Source: Sphingomonadales bacterium 32-65-25 (lineage in GTDB: Bacteria > Pseudomonadota > Alphaproteobacteria > Sphingomonadales > Sphingomonadaceae). From it: 64,000 bases of DNA. The stretch spans positions 104,007 through 168,006 of the forward strand of contig NCEU01000009.1 in the NCBI GenBank assembly GCA_002280855.1. Direction: 5' to 3'. The notes under the pieces were generated by a model. That model had not been told where the DNA came from. It saw only the letters and a program-made list of their open reading frames with translations, and did no database searches. The position numbers and the translations under genes are program-made. This document shows, piece after piece, positions 1 through 8,937 of the stretch (position 1 is its first letter; every line of letters starts with the position of its first letter).

Positions 1-441
1 CGGTCCATCCATCAGGCCGGTGAAGGCTTCCGCCGCTTCAGGCAGGCTGCCCCCGGCCAGCGCCAGTTCGGCCGCGCGCAGCTGCACATCGGGGGCGCCG
101 CTCGCCCACATCGGCGCAAGCAGGGCGCGGGCATTGTCCAGCCGACCATCGGCGATGGCGGCATCCAGCATGGCCAACGCTTCGGGACCGGGCGGCGCGG
201 TGCGCTGAACCTGAGCGGAAGCAGCGTCGCCCGTGGACTTCGGCGGCTTGGGCCTGGCCAGCGCCGGGGTAACCACGGCCACGGCCAGTGCCACCAACAG
301 CATCATGAACGCAAAGCGATGAAACAGTTCGACCAGTGTGGCCGGACGCGCCGTCAACGCATCGTCGTGCTCGGCCGCCGACGACGCACGCGGCGCAACC
401 GTTTCCGTCGGCTGGCCAAATGGTTCGGCACCATCAGGCAC
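1..441 (-). CDS. TPR-type Tad-locus protein, C-terminus cut off by window edge
   Basis: 147 codons are visible before the window edge. The start is a GTG that overlaps the last 8 bases of the preceding TPR gene (stop at 434); the ATG at 434 in another frame stops after about 26 codons, so it is not the start. About 45 polar residues come first, then one hydrophobic segment (FMMLLVALAVAVVTPALA), then an Ala/Leu-rich helical part resembling tetratricopeptide repeats (ALAMLDAAIADGRLDNARAL). This suggests a bitopic membrane protein with a periplasmic TPR domain. Position at the end of the tad cluster suggests a pilus assembly accessory role such as pilotin or secretin handling, but that is inference. 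The missing C-terminus prevents family assignment. Confidence 0.7.
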   Translation of the reverse strand, partial: MPDGAEPFGQPTETVAPRASSAAEHDDALTARPATLVELFHRFAFMMLLVALAVAVVTPALARPKPPKSTGDAASAQVQRTAPPGPEALAMLDAAIADGRLDNARALLAPMWASGAPDVQLRAAELALAGGSLPEAAEAFTGLMDGP

Positions 442-1702
442 TCAAGGCTCCGAGACGGACAATCAGTGCTTCCAGCCGGGCAATGGCCAGACGCACGGCG
501 TCCTTGTCATCCACGGCGCCGGGATCGGCCTGGGCCGACAAGGCGGTCATCAAGCGCATATGGGCGCGGTCTTCCGCGGCGACGGCAAAGCGCGATGCAT
601 CAAAGCCAGCCAGCCAGTCGACTGCCATGGCAGCCGGTGCCAGGAAGCGGCGCGGTGCCAGCGGCGTGGCCGTGGCCAGTTCCGGCAAGGCCGCCAGATC
701 GAGCAGGCGCAGCGCGGCCGGCTGGAACGATGGCAGCAGCAACTGCGCCACCGGGTTACCGGCGGCAAGCATCTGGCTGAAATCCGGCGGCACATCGGTG
801 ACATTGATCACCTGTGGCAACAGCACGTCCGCCGTGAGCGCCATTGGCGCGTCCGGAGTCGCTTCCGCCAGCGACAGCGTGGCCATCGGAATGGTGAGCG
901 AGGCCAGACTGTCAAGATGCGCCGTGACCAGTGCCGATGCGGACTGCTGCTCTGCAGCCTCTTCCTGCGCCAGCGTTATCGGAACGGCCAGTTGCGGCAG
1001 TTGGCCGGCCTTGGCGGTCGCGAGGCTGGCATTGATCCGGGCCACCGGCACGCCGCCGGCCCGCTGTGCCATGGCAAGGCGCGGGGCCGTGACCGGATGG
1101 CTGACTGCGCCCGGGAGAACCAGCACAGCTTCACCGCTGCTCGCCATGTCGATCCGGGCGCTCGCAACGCGCACCGGCGCATCGGCGGCAATGGCGGGTG
1201 CCAGGGCGGCGTTTTCCAGCGCGGCGGCCACCAGCAGCAGGGCGCGGCGGGCGGAGGCGGCAGCGCGGCCATCATCACTGCTGCTGGCGCGTTGCAGCCA
1301 AGCTATGGCGTCGCGATGCTGGCCAGCCCGGTGCAGGGTCCAGCCCAGATTATAGGCGATATCGCCGGCGCCTGGTTCCAGCGCGAGCGCCATCTCGAAA
1401 TGCTGGCGGGCCAGATCGATGCGGCCCAGCCGATCATAGGCGATAGCGATGCCGTTCAGCGCCGCCACCGATCCGGCATTCTGGCCCAGCGCGATGCGGA
1501 ACACGGAAATCGCCTGCGCGGCGTTGCCCGCGGCCAAGAGGCTGCGGCCTTCGGCCAGCGCGGCCGTTTCATTCTGATTGTTGGCGATGGCGCTGCTGGG
1601 CAGGTTGTCGCTGCGTGGCCGGGCGTCTTTGGCATCAAAGCTGTCGGCCAACGCCGGCGATGAACCAGCCAGCGCGAGAAGAAACGCGGTTTTCTGTTTC
1701 AT
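434..1702 (-). CDS. TadD-like periplasmic TPR protein
   Basis: 422 residues. An N-terminal signal peptide (MKQKTAFLLALAGSSPALA) indicates export. Residues about 45-150 contain TPR-like repeats (…AEGRSLLAAGNAAQAISVF…, …AIAYDRLGRIDLARQHFEMAL…, …YNLGWTLHRAGQHRDAIAWL…). The rest is Ala/Pro-rich without a recognisable domain. TadD proteins are TPR proteins of the Tad pilus system thought to assist outer-membrane secretin assembly; position directly after tadC fits. The ATG overlaps the tadC stop (ATGA), indicating translational coupling. It lacks an obvious lipobox cysteine, unlike many TadD lipoproteins. Role is inferred from TPRs and context. Confidence 0.75.
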   Translation of the reverse strand: MKQKTAFLLALAGSSPALADSFDAKDARPRSDNLPSSAIANNQNETAALAEGRSLLAAGNAAQAISVFRIALGQNAGSVAALNGIAIAYDRLGRIDLARQHFEMALALEPGAGDIAYNLGWTLHRAGQHRDAIAWLQRASSSDDGRAAASARRALLLVAAALENAALAPAIAADAPVRVASARIDMASSGEAVLVLPGAVSHPVTAPRLAMAQRAGGVPVARINASLATAKAGQLPQLAVPITLAQEEAAEQQSASALVTAHLDSLASLTIPMATLSLAEATPDAPMALTADVLLPQVINVTDVPPDFSQMLAAGNPVAQLLLPSFQPAALRLLDLAALPELATATPLAPRRFLAPAAMAVDWLAGFDASRFAVAAEDRAHMRLMTALSAQADPGAVDDKDAVRLAIARLEALIVRLGALSA

Positions 1703-2688
1703 TTGCCCCTCGCCGCCTTGTTGGATTGCTCCTGCTTTTCCACTTGAGCCATCTGGTTCTTCATGCCGATCGCCGCCGGCAGCATCAGCACCGCAACCAT
1801 GGTGGGCAGCATGAAGCAGACCAACGGGATCGACAGCAGCACCGGAATCTTGTGGGCCTTTTCCTCGGCGCGCAGCCGGCGGGCTTCACGCATTTCCGCA
1901 GCATAGACCCGCAGCGCCGACGCCACCGACGCGCCCAACTTGTCGGACTGGATGATCAGCGTGGTGAAAGCGGTGATTTCCGGCACGCCGCTCTTCTTGG
2001 CCAGCATGCGCAGCGCCACTTCACGGCTGCGGCCGGCGCGCAGCTCAAGGCTGACCTGGCCGAACAGCTTGGCCAGCAGCGGATGCGAGCCGATGATTTC
2101 CGAACCGACGCGACTGAAGGCGGCATCGATGCCAAGCCCGGCTTCGAGGCAGACCAGCATGAGATCGAGCGTATCGGGGAAGCCGTTGAGCACTTCCTGG
2201 GCGCGGTTTTCAGCGCGGGACTGCACAATGATGCCGGGCAGATACAGGCCGGCCACGGCCCCGCCCATCAGCATCATGTAAAGCTTGGCCGGCTCCGGCC
2301 AGTTGCCGCCCACGGCCAGCACGATCACCACCAGGATGGGCAGGGCCAGTGTGCCGATGGCGCGGGCCAGGGTGAAGGCGCGGGGCGCCCAGAGTTGATC
2401 AAAACCGGCCCTCTGCAGCTTTTCCGCGATCTTGCCGGAGGCATCGTCGGTGAGGCTGAGACCACGTGCTTCGATTTCGTGCAGCAGTTGCGCCCAGCGC
2501 GAGGTGAGCAGATCGTTGCGGATGCTGCCCGGGCCTTCATCGACAGCTGCACCGCCGCCCTGGCTGGCCAGCCGCGCCTTGATGTCGGACCGGCCCAGCA
2601 CCAGCGGCGCCAGCGCCAGCACGACCAGCATCACGGCCGCGAACACCAGGCCAAGAACGATCCAGTTTGCCAGGGTTGCGCTGCCCAT
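1699..2688 (-). CDS. tadC: Tad pilus inner-membrane platform protein TadC
   Basis: 329 residues with a type II secretion F (GspF) domain. An N-terminal membrane segment (WIVLGLVFAAVMLVVLALAPLVL) is followed by a central cytoplasmic region and paired C-terminal membrane helices (IPVLLSIPLVCFMLPTMVAVLMLPAAI). The central motif region, with GFPDTLDLMLVCLEAGLGIDAAFSRV, is typical of TadB/TadC. TadC pairs with TadB as the inner-membrane core on which the CpaF/TadA ATPase acts. It starts 5 bases after the tadB stop and overlaps the next gene by 4 bases, consistent with one operon. Confidence 0.93.
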   Translation of the reverse strand: MGSATLANWIVLGLVFAAVMLVVLALAPLVLGRSDIKARLASQGGGAAVDEGPGSIRNDLLTSRWAQLLHEIEARGLSLTDDASGKIAEKLQRAGFDQLWAPRAFTLARAIGTLALPILVVIVLAVGGNWPEPAKLYMMLMGGAVAGLYLPGIIVQSRAENRAQEVLNGFPDTLDLMLVCLEAGLGIDAAFSRVGSEIIGSHPLLAKLFGQVSLELRAGRSREVALRMLAKKSGVPEITAFTTLIIQSDKLGASVASALRVYAAEMREARRLRAEEKAHKIPVLLSIPLVCFMLPTMVAVLMLPAAIGMKNQMAQVEKQEQSNKAARGK

Positions 2689-2693
2689 CGCCG

Positions 2694-3704
2694 TTACACC
2701 TTGATCGCGATCAGGCGGCGCATGATCACGACACCCAGAACATAAAGGAACAACACACCCAGCGCGCCCGGCATGAACCAGGGATCGCCCACAACATCGA
2801 GATAGAAGCTGGGCTGGCTGGAGAACACGCCGACAAAGGTGATGATCGGCATGGCAGTGAGCAGCGTGCCGGTCATCTTGCCTTCGGATGCCAGCGCGCG
2901 CACCTTCAGCACCATGGCGGCGCGGTCACGGATCACGCGGGTCAGGCTGTCGAGGATTTCAGCGAGGCTGCCGCCGGTTTCGGTCTGGATGGCCACCGAA
3001 ACCACGAACATGTTGATGTCCTGGGTCTGCACCCGGTTGGCAAAGCCTTCCAGCGCATCGCGCAGCGGCGAACCATAGTTCATTTCCGCCAGCACCAGCC
3101 CCAGCTCGGAAGCCAGCGGATCCGGCATTTCGTTGACCACCAGTTCCAGCGCGCCCGACACCGGGTAGCCCGCCCGCAAGCCGCGAACCAGCACGTCCAG
3201 CGCGATCGGGAACTGCGCCTCGATCTTCTTGAGCCGCTTGGCGGCGACGTAGTTGAGATAGAGGATGGGCAGCGCAATGCCGATGCCGCCGGCAAACAGC
3301 AGCAGCAGCAGAATGGCGCCGGGCGAGGTGATCTGGCCGCTGATGCCGCCAATCAACGGGAACAGGAACCCGATCAGCAGCGTGACCGTGCCCATGTAGC
3401 TGAGCATGCGCTGGGCACTCATGCGCAGACCGGCCTGGTTCATGCGGCTGTCGAGATAGCGGAGGACCGACGGCAGCATCGACTTCGACATATCGGTCGT
3501 CTGCCGGCGCAGCGCGGTGATGATCTCTTCGGAACTCGCCCCGCTCTCGATCAGCGCCATGCGCTTTGAAACACGCTTCTTCGTGCCGAAGTTGTCGCGG
3601 TACCACATGAAGCCGCCTTCCAGCAGCAGCACCACGGCCAGAAACACGATGCCGTAGAAAACGAATTCGGCGTTGATGAAGGACGGCAGTTGCACCTCAA
3701 CCAT
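2694..3704 (-). CDS. tadB: Tad pilus inner-membrane platform protein TadB
   Basis: 336 residues. It carries the T2SF/GspF domain, with an N-terminal membrane helix (FVFYGIVFLAVVLLLEGGFMW), two central helices (MGTVTLLIGFLFPLIGG and AILLLLLFAGGIGIALPILYL) and a C-terminal pair. The segment FPIALDVLVRGLRAGYPVSGALELV is the typical TadB signature. The start overlaps cpaF by 8 bases. It forms the platform complex with TadC for pilin polymerisation. Length is normal for the family. Confidence 0.93.
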   Translation of the reverse strand: MVEVQLPSFINAEFVFYGIVFLAVVLLLEGGFMWYRDNFGTKKRVSKRMALIESGASSEEIITALRRQTTDMSKSMLPSVLRYLDSRMNQAGLRMSAQRMLSYMGTVTLLIGFLFPLIGGISGQITSPGAILLLLLFAGGIGIALPILYLNYVAAKRLKKIEAQFPIALDVLVRGLRAGYPVSGALELVVNEMPDPLASELGLVLAEMNYGSPLRDALEGFANRVQTQDINMFVVSVAIQTETGGSLAEILDSLTRVIRDRAAMVLKVRALASEGKMTGTLLTAMPIITFVGVFSSQPSFYLDVVGDPWFMPGALGVLFLYVLGVVIMRRLIAIKV

Positions 3705-5109
3705 CCTTGCGCTTGAACGGATCGAACATGGTGCTCGGCAGATCGAAGCCGCGCGCCTTCAGGATATCCATGAACTTGGGCCGCACCCCCATCGGGCGCA
3801 TCTCGCCGATCACCTTGCCCTGTTCGTCCACGCCTTCGCGCACGAACTTGAAGATCTCCTGCATCAGGATGATCTCGCCTTCCATTCCGGTGATCTCGGC
3901 CACCGAGGTGACCCGGCGGCTGCCGTCCTGCAGGCGTTCCAGCTGGCACACCACGTTGATGGCTGAAGCAATCTGGGCGCGGGCCGATTTCGGGCTGATG
4001 TCGATGCCCGACATGCCGATCATCTGTTCCAGGCGGGACAGTGCGTCGCGCGGCGTGTTGGCGTGCAGGGTCGTCATCGAACCATCGTGACCGGTGTTCA
4101 TCGCCTGCAGCATATCGAAGGCTTCGCCCGAACGGATTTCGCCCAGGATGACGCGATCGGGCCGCATGCGCAGTGCGTTCTTCACCAGATCGCGCTGGTT
4201 GACTTCGCCGCGGCCTTCGATGTTGGACGGGCGGGTTTCAAGACGCACGACGTGGCTCTGCTGCAATTGCAGTTCGGCCGAATCCTCGATGGTCACCACG
4301 CGTTCGTGGCTGCCGATCGAGGCCGACAGCGCGTTAAGCATGGTGGTCTTGCCCGAACCGGTGCCGCCCGAAACAATCACGTTGCGGCGGCTGGCGACCA
4401 CGGCCTTCAGCATCGTCGCGCAATCAACCGTCATCGAACCATATTCGACCAGCTTGTCGATGCTGGTGCGGCTGGGTGGAAATTTGCGGATGGAAAGGCA
4501 CGGACCGTCGATGGCCAGCGGCGGAATGATCGCGTTGATGCGGCTGCCGTCGGGCAGGCGCGCATCGACCATCGGCGAGCTTTCATCAACACGGCGGCCG
4601 ACGTTCGAAACAATCTTGCCGATGATGCGCAGCAGATGCTGATCGCTGGCAAAACGCGTGCCGACTTCCTCGATCCTGCCGCGCCGTTCCACGAACACCT
4701 TGGTGGCGCTGTTGACCATGATGTCCGAGATGGTCGGGTCTTTCAGCAGCGGTTCGAGCGGGCCGAGGCCGAGCAGTTCGTCGAGAATATCCTCGACCAG
4801 CTGACGCCGTTCGGCGGCGTTCAGGGCCTGGTTATTCTCTTTCAGCATTTCCTGAACGATGTCGCCGATGTCGCGCTGCATCTGCTCGCGCGTCATGGTT
4901 TCCAGCGCCGCCAGGTTGATGCGGTCGATCAGCTGCTGGTGCAGCATGACTTTGAGTTCGGTGTAATCGTCGCGGCGGCGATCCTTGATGCTCACGACCG
5001 GCGCCGGGGCCGGTGCGGCCACCTTGGTTTCGGCCGGCACGCTGGCCGTCGCCGCATCGCCAGCGGCGTCAGGCTGTGCGCCGGTCTTGCGGCGGGTGGG
5101 GAAGATCAT
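3697..5109 (-). CDS. cpaF: Tad pilus assembly ATPase CpaF/TadA
   Basis: 470 residues, a type II/IV secretion-system ATPase. The Walker A motif GGTGSGKTT lies near residue 247, Walker B-like VILGEIR near 315, and the Asp and His boxes follow (TIEDSAELQL; MTTLHANTPRDAL). The first 45 residues are a low-complexity Ala/Pro tail common in CpaF. It hydrolyses ATP in the cytoplasm to drive extension, and possibly retraction, of Flp pili through TadB/TadC. The ATG overlaps the cpaE stop (ATGA), so translation is coupled. Confidence 0.96.
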   Translation of the reverse strand: MIFPTRRKTGAQPDAAGDAATASVPAETKVAAPAPAPVVSIKDRRRDDYTELKVMLHQQLIDRINLAALETMTREQMQRDIGDIVQEMLKENNQALNAAERRQLVEDILDELLGLGPLEPLLKDPTISDIMVNSATKVFVERRGRIEEVGTRFASDQHLLRIIGKIVSNVGRRVDESSPMVDARLPDGSRINAIIPPLAIDGPCLSIRKFPPSRTSIDKLVEYGSMTVDCATMLKAVVASRRNVIVSGGTGSGKTTMLNALSASIGSHERVVTIEDSAELQLQQSHVVRLETRPSNIEGRGEVNQRDLVKNALRMRPDRVILGEIRSGEAFDMLQAMNTGHDGSMTTLHANTPRDALSRLEQMIGMSGIDISPKSARAQIASAINVVCQLERLQDGSRRVTSVAEITGMEGEIILMQEIFKFVREGVDEQGKVIGEMRPMGVRPKFMDILKARGFDLPSTMFDPFKRKDG

Positions 5110-6335
5110 GCCGTCGCCCCCATGCTGACCAGTTCATCGCTCAGCTGCGCCGCAATGGCACGCAGGTCCTTTTCGATGCGGGATTTCATCTTGATCTGGC
5201 CCAAGCTGCGGCCTTCATCCTGCGCCGCCGAAACCGTGGGGAAATCATTGGCAAGGCCAAAATGCACCCGGCTGCGCAGCGCCGATTCAGCTTCGCTCAG
5301 ATCGTACTTGCCGAACAGGCCAGGGATCATGCGGTTCATCACCACCCGCACCCGGTCGCCCAGGCCATTGGCTTCAGCCACATCAAGCTGTCGGCGGGCC
5401 TGCTGCACACCCGATACGGTCATCTGGGTGGTCAGCAGCAGCAAATCGGCCTTCTGGATGGCCATGGCCGTCCAGTCCATCCAGATGCCCGGCAGATCGA
5501 GCAGCACCAGATCGTAATTCTGGGTGGCGACATCCAGCAGGCGATCGATGAATTCCGGGGTCACAACGTCCATCGCGGTCATGTCGTTCGGCGAGGAAAT
5601 CACCGAGGTGCCCGATTGGTGGCGTTCCAGCACCATCTTGAGGAACTCGGCGTCCAGCCGGTCATCCGCTTCGATCAGATCGGCAATCGAAAGACGGGGC
5701 TTCAGGTTCATGTACAGCGCCGCATTGCCGCGCTGCAGATCAAGATCGATCAGCAGCACCTTCTTTTCGGCGGCCCAGATCTGCGCGAGCTGGGTGGCGA
5801 GCATGGTGGAGCCAACGCCGCCCAGCACGCCCTGAAAGGCGATCACATTGCCGCTGCGGGCCGGACCACCGCCCGTGCGCAGCTGGCCCAGCCGGTCGCG
5901 GCCGGTTTCCAGCGCCTGCGCCAGTTCCTCGCGGCTGAACGGGATCGGCAGCACGTCGGCAATGCTGGACCGCATCAGGCGGCGGGTGGCAGTGATGGTC
6001 AGATTATGGGCCGCTGTCACCACCGGGATGCGGGCACCAACGCTGTTGGCAAACTGTTCCAGCGCGGCCAGTTCCTCGGCGCTATCGGGCTCGATTTCCA
6101 GGATCACCAGATCGGTGCGGCGCAGCAGTGGCCCGTTCACCGAGAATTTTTCCAGGCCGCCATCAAACACGTGGATGCTGGCACCCAGGTTGGCGAGGTG
6201 CGCAGGATCGATGGTGGCCGCCGTTTCCGGCGCCAGCACCAGCGTCACCCGCAAATCGCCCGTGTCAGGCTGCGACGAGGAATCCCCCTTTTCGCCGCGC
6301 CCGACCATCGAACCAAGACGCGCCAGCAGGGCCAT
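5106..6335 (-). CDS. cpaE: Pilus assembly protein CpaE (ParA/MinD-like ATPase)
   Basis: 409 residues. Residues about 28-150 resemble a receiver-like domain. Residues about 165-400 form a ParA/MinD-type P-loop domain with a deviant Walker A (FQGVLGGVGSTMLATQLA), where the usual GGxGKT/S lysine is replaced. This is often seen in CpaE/TadZ, which can act as localisation factors with weakened ATPase. The motif LLIDLDLQRGNAALYMNL follows. CpaE/TadZ positions the Tad machinery at the cell pole. The start overlaps the preceding stop by one base (TGATG). Confidence 0.92.
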   Translation of the reverse strand: MALLARLGSMVGRGEKGDSSSQPDTGDLRVTLVLAPETAATIDPAHLANLGASIHVFDGGLEKFSVNGPLLRRTDLVILEIEPDSAEELAALEQFANSVGARIPVVTAAHNLTITATRRLMRSSIADVLPIPFSREELAQALETGRDRLGQLRTGGGPARSGNVIAFQGVLGGVGSTMLATQLAQIWAAEKKVLLIDLDLQRGNAALYMNLKPRLSIADLIEADDRLDAEFLKMVLERHQSGTSVISSPNDMTAMDVVTPEFIDRLLDVATQNYDLVLLDLPGIWMDWTAMAIQKADLLLLTTQMTVSGVQQARRQLDVAEANGLGDRVRVVMNRMIPGLFGKYDLSEAESALRSRVHFGLANDFPTVSAAQDEGRSLGQIKMKSRIEKDLRAIAAQLSDELVSMGATA

Positions 6336-6649
6336 CAGCGCGGACCATTCGCTTGCTGGGTCACAGGCGCATCGGTTCCGGTGGCGCTTCCGCCACCGAG
6401 CTTGGAATCGCCCGACAAGGAGCGCAGCGGCTTGACCTGCCCGGTGCGGTAACGGGTAATCGCCGTATCGGCCAATGTGCCAGTGCTGCCTTCGATTTTC
6501 ACGTTGGCATAGCTGGGCGTGAGATCCACCGCCATGGCCGCGACGTTGTTCTGCACGACCAGGCCCAGGCCCTTGTCTGTTGCTGCGGCCGGCGCGGCAA
6601 GGCTGACCATAAGGGCAACCAGCAGCAGGGATGTTGCAATCTTGAACAT
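6335..6649 (-). CDS. Short CpaD-like exported pilus protein
   Basis: 104 residues with a signal peptide (MFKIATSLLLVALMVSLAAPAAA). It sits exactly where cpaD normally lies, between cpaC and cpaE. CpaD proteins usually have about 200 residues and a C-terminal stretch of the type 'GC..Q.NLAAM…YR.G'. Here a comparable stretch is QNNVAAMAV followed by AITRYRTGQVKPL, but the upstream half and the cysteine are missing. I read it as a shortened CpaD, with identity not certain. A Shine-Dalgarno-like GAGG precedes the ATG by about 8 bases. Confidence 0.6.
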   Translation of the reverse strand: MFKIATSLLLVALMVSLAAPAAATDKGLGLVVQNNVAAMAVDLTPSYANVKIEGSTGTLADTAITRYRTGQVKPLRSLSGDSKLGGGSATGTDAPVTQQANGPR

Positions 6650-6652
6650 CGC

Positions 6653-8047
6653 TTACCTCACAATATGACCGGCCTCGGCGGCAACACCGCCGGGCTTGTT
6701 GATGCTGCTGGCAGGGCCGGGCAGGGGCAGGATATTGCCCGGTTGCACACGGCGTTCCGGCTTGCCGAGCAAGAAGAACTCGGTATCGGTCGGCTCCAGA
6801 ATCCGATCGGTCGGCGACTGCAAGGCGGTACCGGCTGCGACCGGCCGAACGATGCGCGGCGTCACCAGGATCACCAGTTCGGTTTCCTGCCGTTCAAAAT
6901 CGCTAGAACGGAAAAGCGCGCCGATGATCGGAATCTTGCCCAGCAACGGCACGGCGTTCACCGTATCGCGAAAATCACTCTGGATCAGGCCGGCGAGCGC
7001 AAAGGTCTGGCCGTCACGCAGCTCCAGCGTGGTGCGGGCGCGGCGGACCTTCAGGCCGGGAATGCGCAGGCCTGCAAGGGTGATACCGGCGGCCGGATCC
7101 AGGCTGGACACTTCCGGAGCAACCAGCAGATTGATCAGGCCGTCTTCAAGCAAGGTCGGCGTGAAGGCGAGACCAACCCCGAACTGCTTGAATTCCACCG
7201 CGATCTGGTTGTTCTGCGTCACCGCCACCGGCACCGGGAATTCGCCCCCGGCAAGGAAATTGGCGGTTTCACCCGAAAGCGCGATGATGTTGGGCTGTGC
7301 CAGCGTGCGGATCAGGCCCTGGCGCTCCAGCGCCTGGAACCGGAACGAGAAGCCCGGCATGGAGAAGGCGCCGCCGAAGGTGCCGGTAATGCCGAAGCCG
7401 GGGCCAACGCCCTGGGCATTGGTGCGGGCAACCGTCGTGTTACCGAACTCATCGACACGGCTGCCAAACTGGACCTGGTCGATGCCCAGCGCCTTGACGG
7501 TGCCACGCTGCATTTCGGCAAAGCGCACTTCCAGCAGGATCTGTTGGGCGGTGCCAACGCCGGCCATGTTGATCACCTTGTCGGGCGCATAGGCCTGGGC
7601 AATCGTCATGGCACGTTGCAGTGCGGCGGCGCTGGAAGCCGTGCCCGACAGGATCAGGCGGTCGTTGGCAACCTGCACACCCAGATTTTCGGTGGGTATC
7701 ACCTCAGCCAGCTTCTGCTTCAGCCCCATCGCATCCGGCGTCACCGACACGTCAACCACGGCGATCACGCCGCCCTTCGCATCATACAGCGTCAGGTTGG
7801 TGGTGCCGATTTCCTTGCCCAGCAGATAGGCCACGCGGTTGGTGACCGGGCTGACATCGGCGATCTTAGCGTTGCCGACGGCGATGCGGGCAAAGGGCCG
7901 CGGCACCCTGAGTGTCTGCGACTTGTTGATGGGCAGGCTCAGCGAGAGCCCGGTGGCCGCTTCAACGCTGTTTTCAGCGGCCTTGGTGGCGGGAGCAGCC
8001 AGCGCCGCAGCGGCGAGGCCAATGGCGAGAAGGGGACGAAGCATCAT
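6653..8047 (-). CDS. cpaC: Outer-membrane secretin CpaC/RcpA of the Tad pilus
   Basis: 464 residues with a signal peptide (MMLRPLLAIGLAAAALAAPATKA). The N-terminal part has the pilus/BON-type N domain (SQTLRVPRPFARIAVGNAKIADVSPV), typical of CpaC. The C-terminal half is the secretin pore (VEFKQFGVGLAFTPTLLEDGLINLLVAPEVSSLD) ending in a conserved segment (ETELVILVTPRIV). It forms the outer-membrane channel for the Flp pilus. The start ATG overlaps the cpaB stop. Confidence 0.95.
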   Translation of the reverse strand: MMLRPLLAIGLAAAALAAPATKAAENSVEAATGLSLSLPINKSQTLRVPRPFARIAVGNAKIADVSPVTNRVAYLLGKEIGTTNLTLYDAKGGVIAVVDVSVTPDAMGLKQKLAEVIPTENLGVQVANDRLILSGTASSAAALQRAMTIAQAYAPDKVINMAGVGTAQQILLEVRFAEMQRGTVKALGIDQVQFGSRVDEFGNTTVARTNAQGVGPGFGITGTFGGAFSMPGFSFRFQALERQGLIRTLAQPNIIALSGETANFLAGGEFPVPVAVTQNNQIAVEFKQFGVGLAFTPTLLEDGLINLLVAPEVSSLDPAAGITLAGLRIPGLKVRRARTTLELRDGQTFALAGLIQSDFRDTVNAVPLLGKIPIIGALFRSSDFERQETELVILVTPRIVRPVAAGTALQSPTDRILEPTDTEFFLLGKPERRVQPGNILPLPGPASSINKPGGVAAEAGHIVR

Positions 8048-8937
8048 TTGCCGATCACCGATTCAAAGCTGGAGGTCATGCCATTGCTGGTACCACGCAT
8101 CACCACCACGCCCGGGCCGATCGGCGCCTGGCCACTGTTGCCGCCCGCCGGCGGTCCGGACGGACCAGACGGAGCGGATCCGCCCGAATTGGGCTTGCGC
8201 ACCAGCCGGGTGATGGTGCCATCATTCAGATCCATCACCTGCGCCGTCTGCAAACGCACCCGGCTTTCATCGGTGAAGTGGCGCAGCGCCATGCTGAGCT
8301 GACCGACGGTGACCGCCAGCGCGATCTTCTGGGCCTGCAGCGGTGTCACCTCGATGGTGGCCGACTTGACGAGCTCCGGCTTTTCCTTGCCCACGTTCAT
8401 GTCCACCCCAACGGCCAGCACCCGGGCACCTTGCGCCAGAAGTTCCGAATACGGCATTGCCTCATCGGGCTGGCGGGTCATGAACACGTCCACCCGGTCG
8501 CCCGGGAAGATCAGGCCGGCCACGCCGGACACTTCGTTCAGCGGCACCGAAATTGCGCGCATCTGCGGGCCCAGCAGCTGGGCGGTTGAAAGCCGGTTGG
8601 CGCCAGTGGCCAGCGACTTTTCAGTGAGGATTTCATTGGCAACGATCGGGCGCATGGCGGTGCGGCCTGCGCCCATCGTCAGCTCTTCAAGGCGCTGGAA
8701 GCTACCCTGCGGCAAGGTGTTGGCCGGCCAATCGACCACCTTCACCTTGTCGGGCGTGATCTTCTCGCCGAAATTGATGTCGGCCGCGGCGACAACGGTC
8801 GGCACGGTGCGAACGGCTGCGGCCGATCGGCCACCGCCTGCGTCGCCAGCGTTGCCCAGGAACGTCCGGGCAAACAGCACGGCGATCAGGCCCAGGGCCA
8901 CCGCGGCGATCAGCATGATGATGGAGGAGCGGCGCAT
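8044..8937 (-). CDS. cpaB: Pilus assembly protein CpaB/RcpC
   Basis: 297 residues. An N-terminal membrane anchor (IIMLIAAVALGLIAVLFARTFL) is followed by a SAF/CpaB domain (VVAAADINFGEKITPDKVKVVDWP) and an RcpC-type domain (MRAISVPLNEVSGVAGLIFPGDRVDVF). The C-terminus ends in a Gly/Ser/Pro-rich tail. CpaB is a periplasmic Tad pilus protein working with the secretin. AGGGTGG precedes the ATG as a plausible ribosome site. It is the first gene after the pilin. Confidence 0.94.
   Translation of the reverse strand: MRRSSIIMLIAAVALGLIAVLFARTFLGNAGDAGGGRSAAAVRTVPTVVAAADINFGEKITPDKVKVVDWPANTLPQGSFQRLEELTMGAGRTAMRPIVANEILTEKSLATGANRLSTAQLLGPQMRAISVPLNEVSGVAGLIFPGDRVDVFMTRQPDEAMPYSELLAQGARVLAVGVDMNVGKEKPELVKSATIEVTPLQAQKIALAVTVGQLSMALRHFTDESRVRLQTAQVMDLNDGTITRLVRKPNSGGSAPSGPSGPPAGGNSGQAPIGPGVVVMRGTSNGMTSSFESVIGK

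Noticed and set aside
6128..8302. Long plus-strand open frame of 724 codons
   Set aside because: Antisense to cpaC and neighbours, with no recognisable domain and biased composition.
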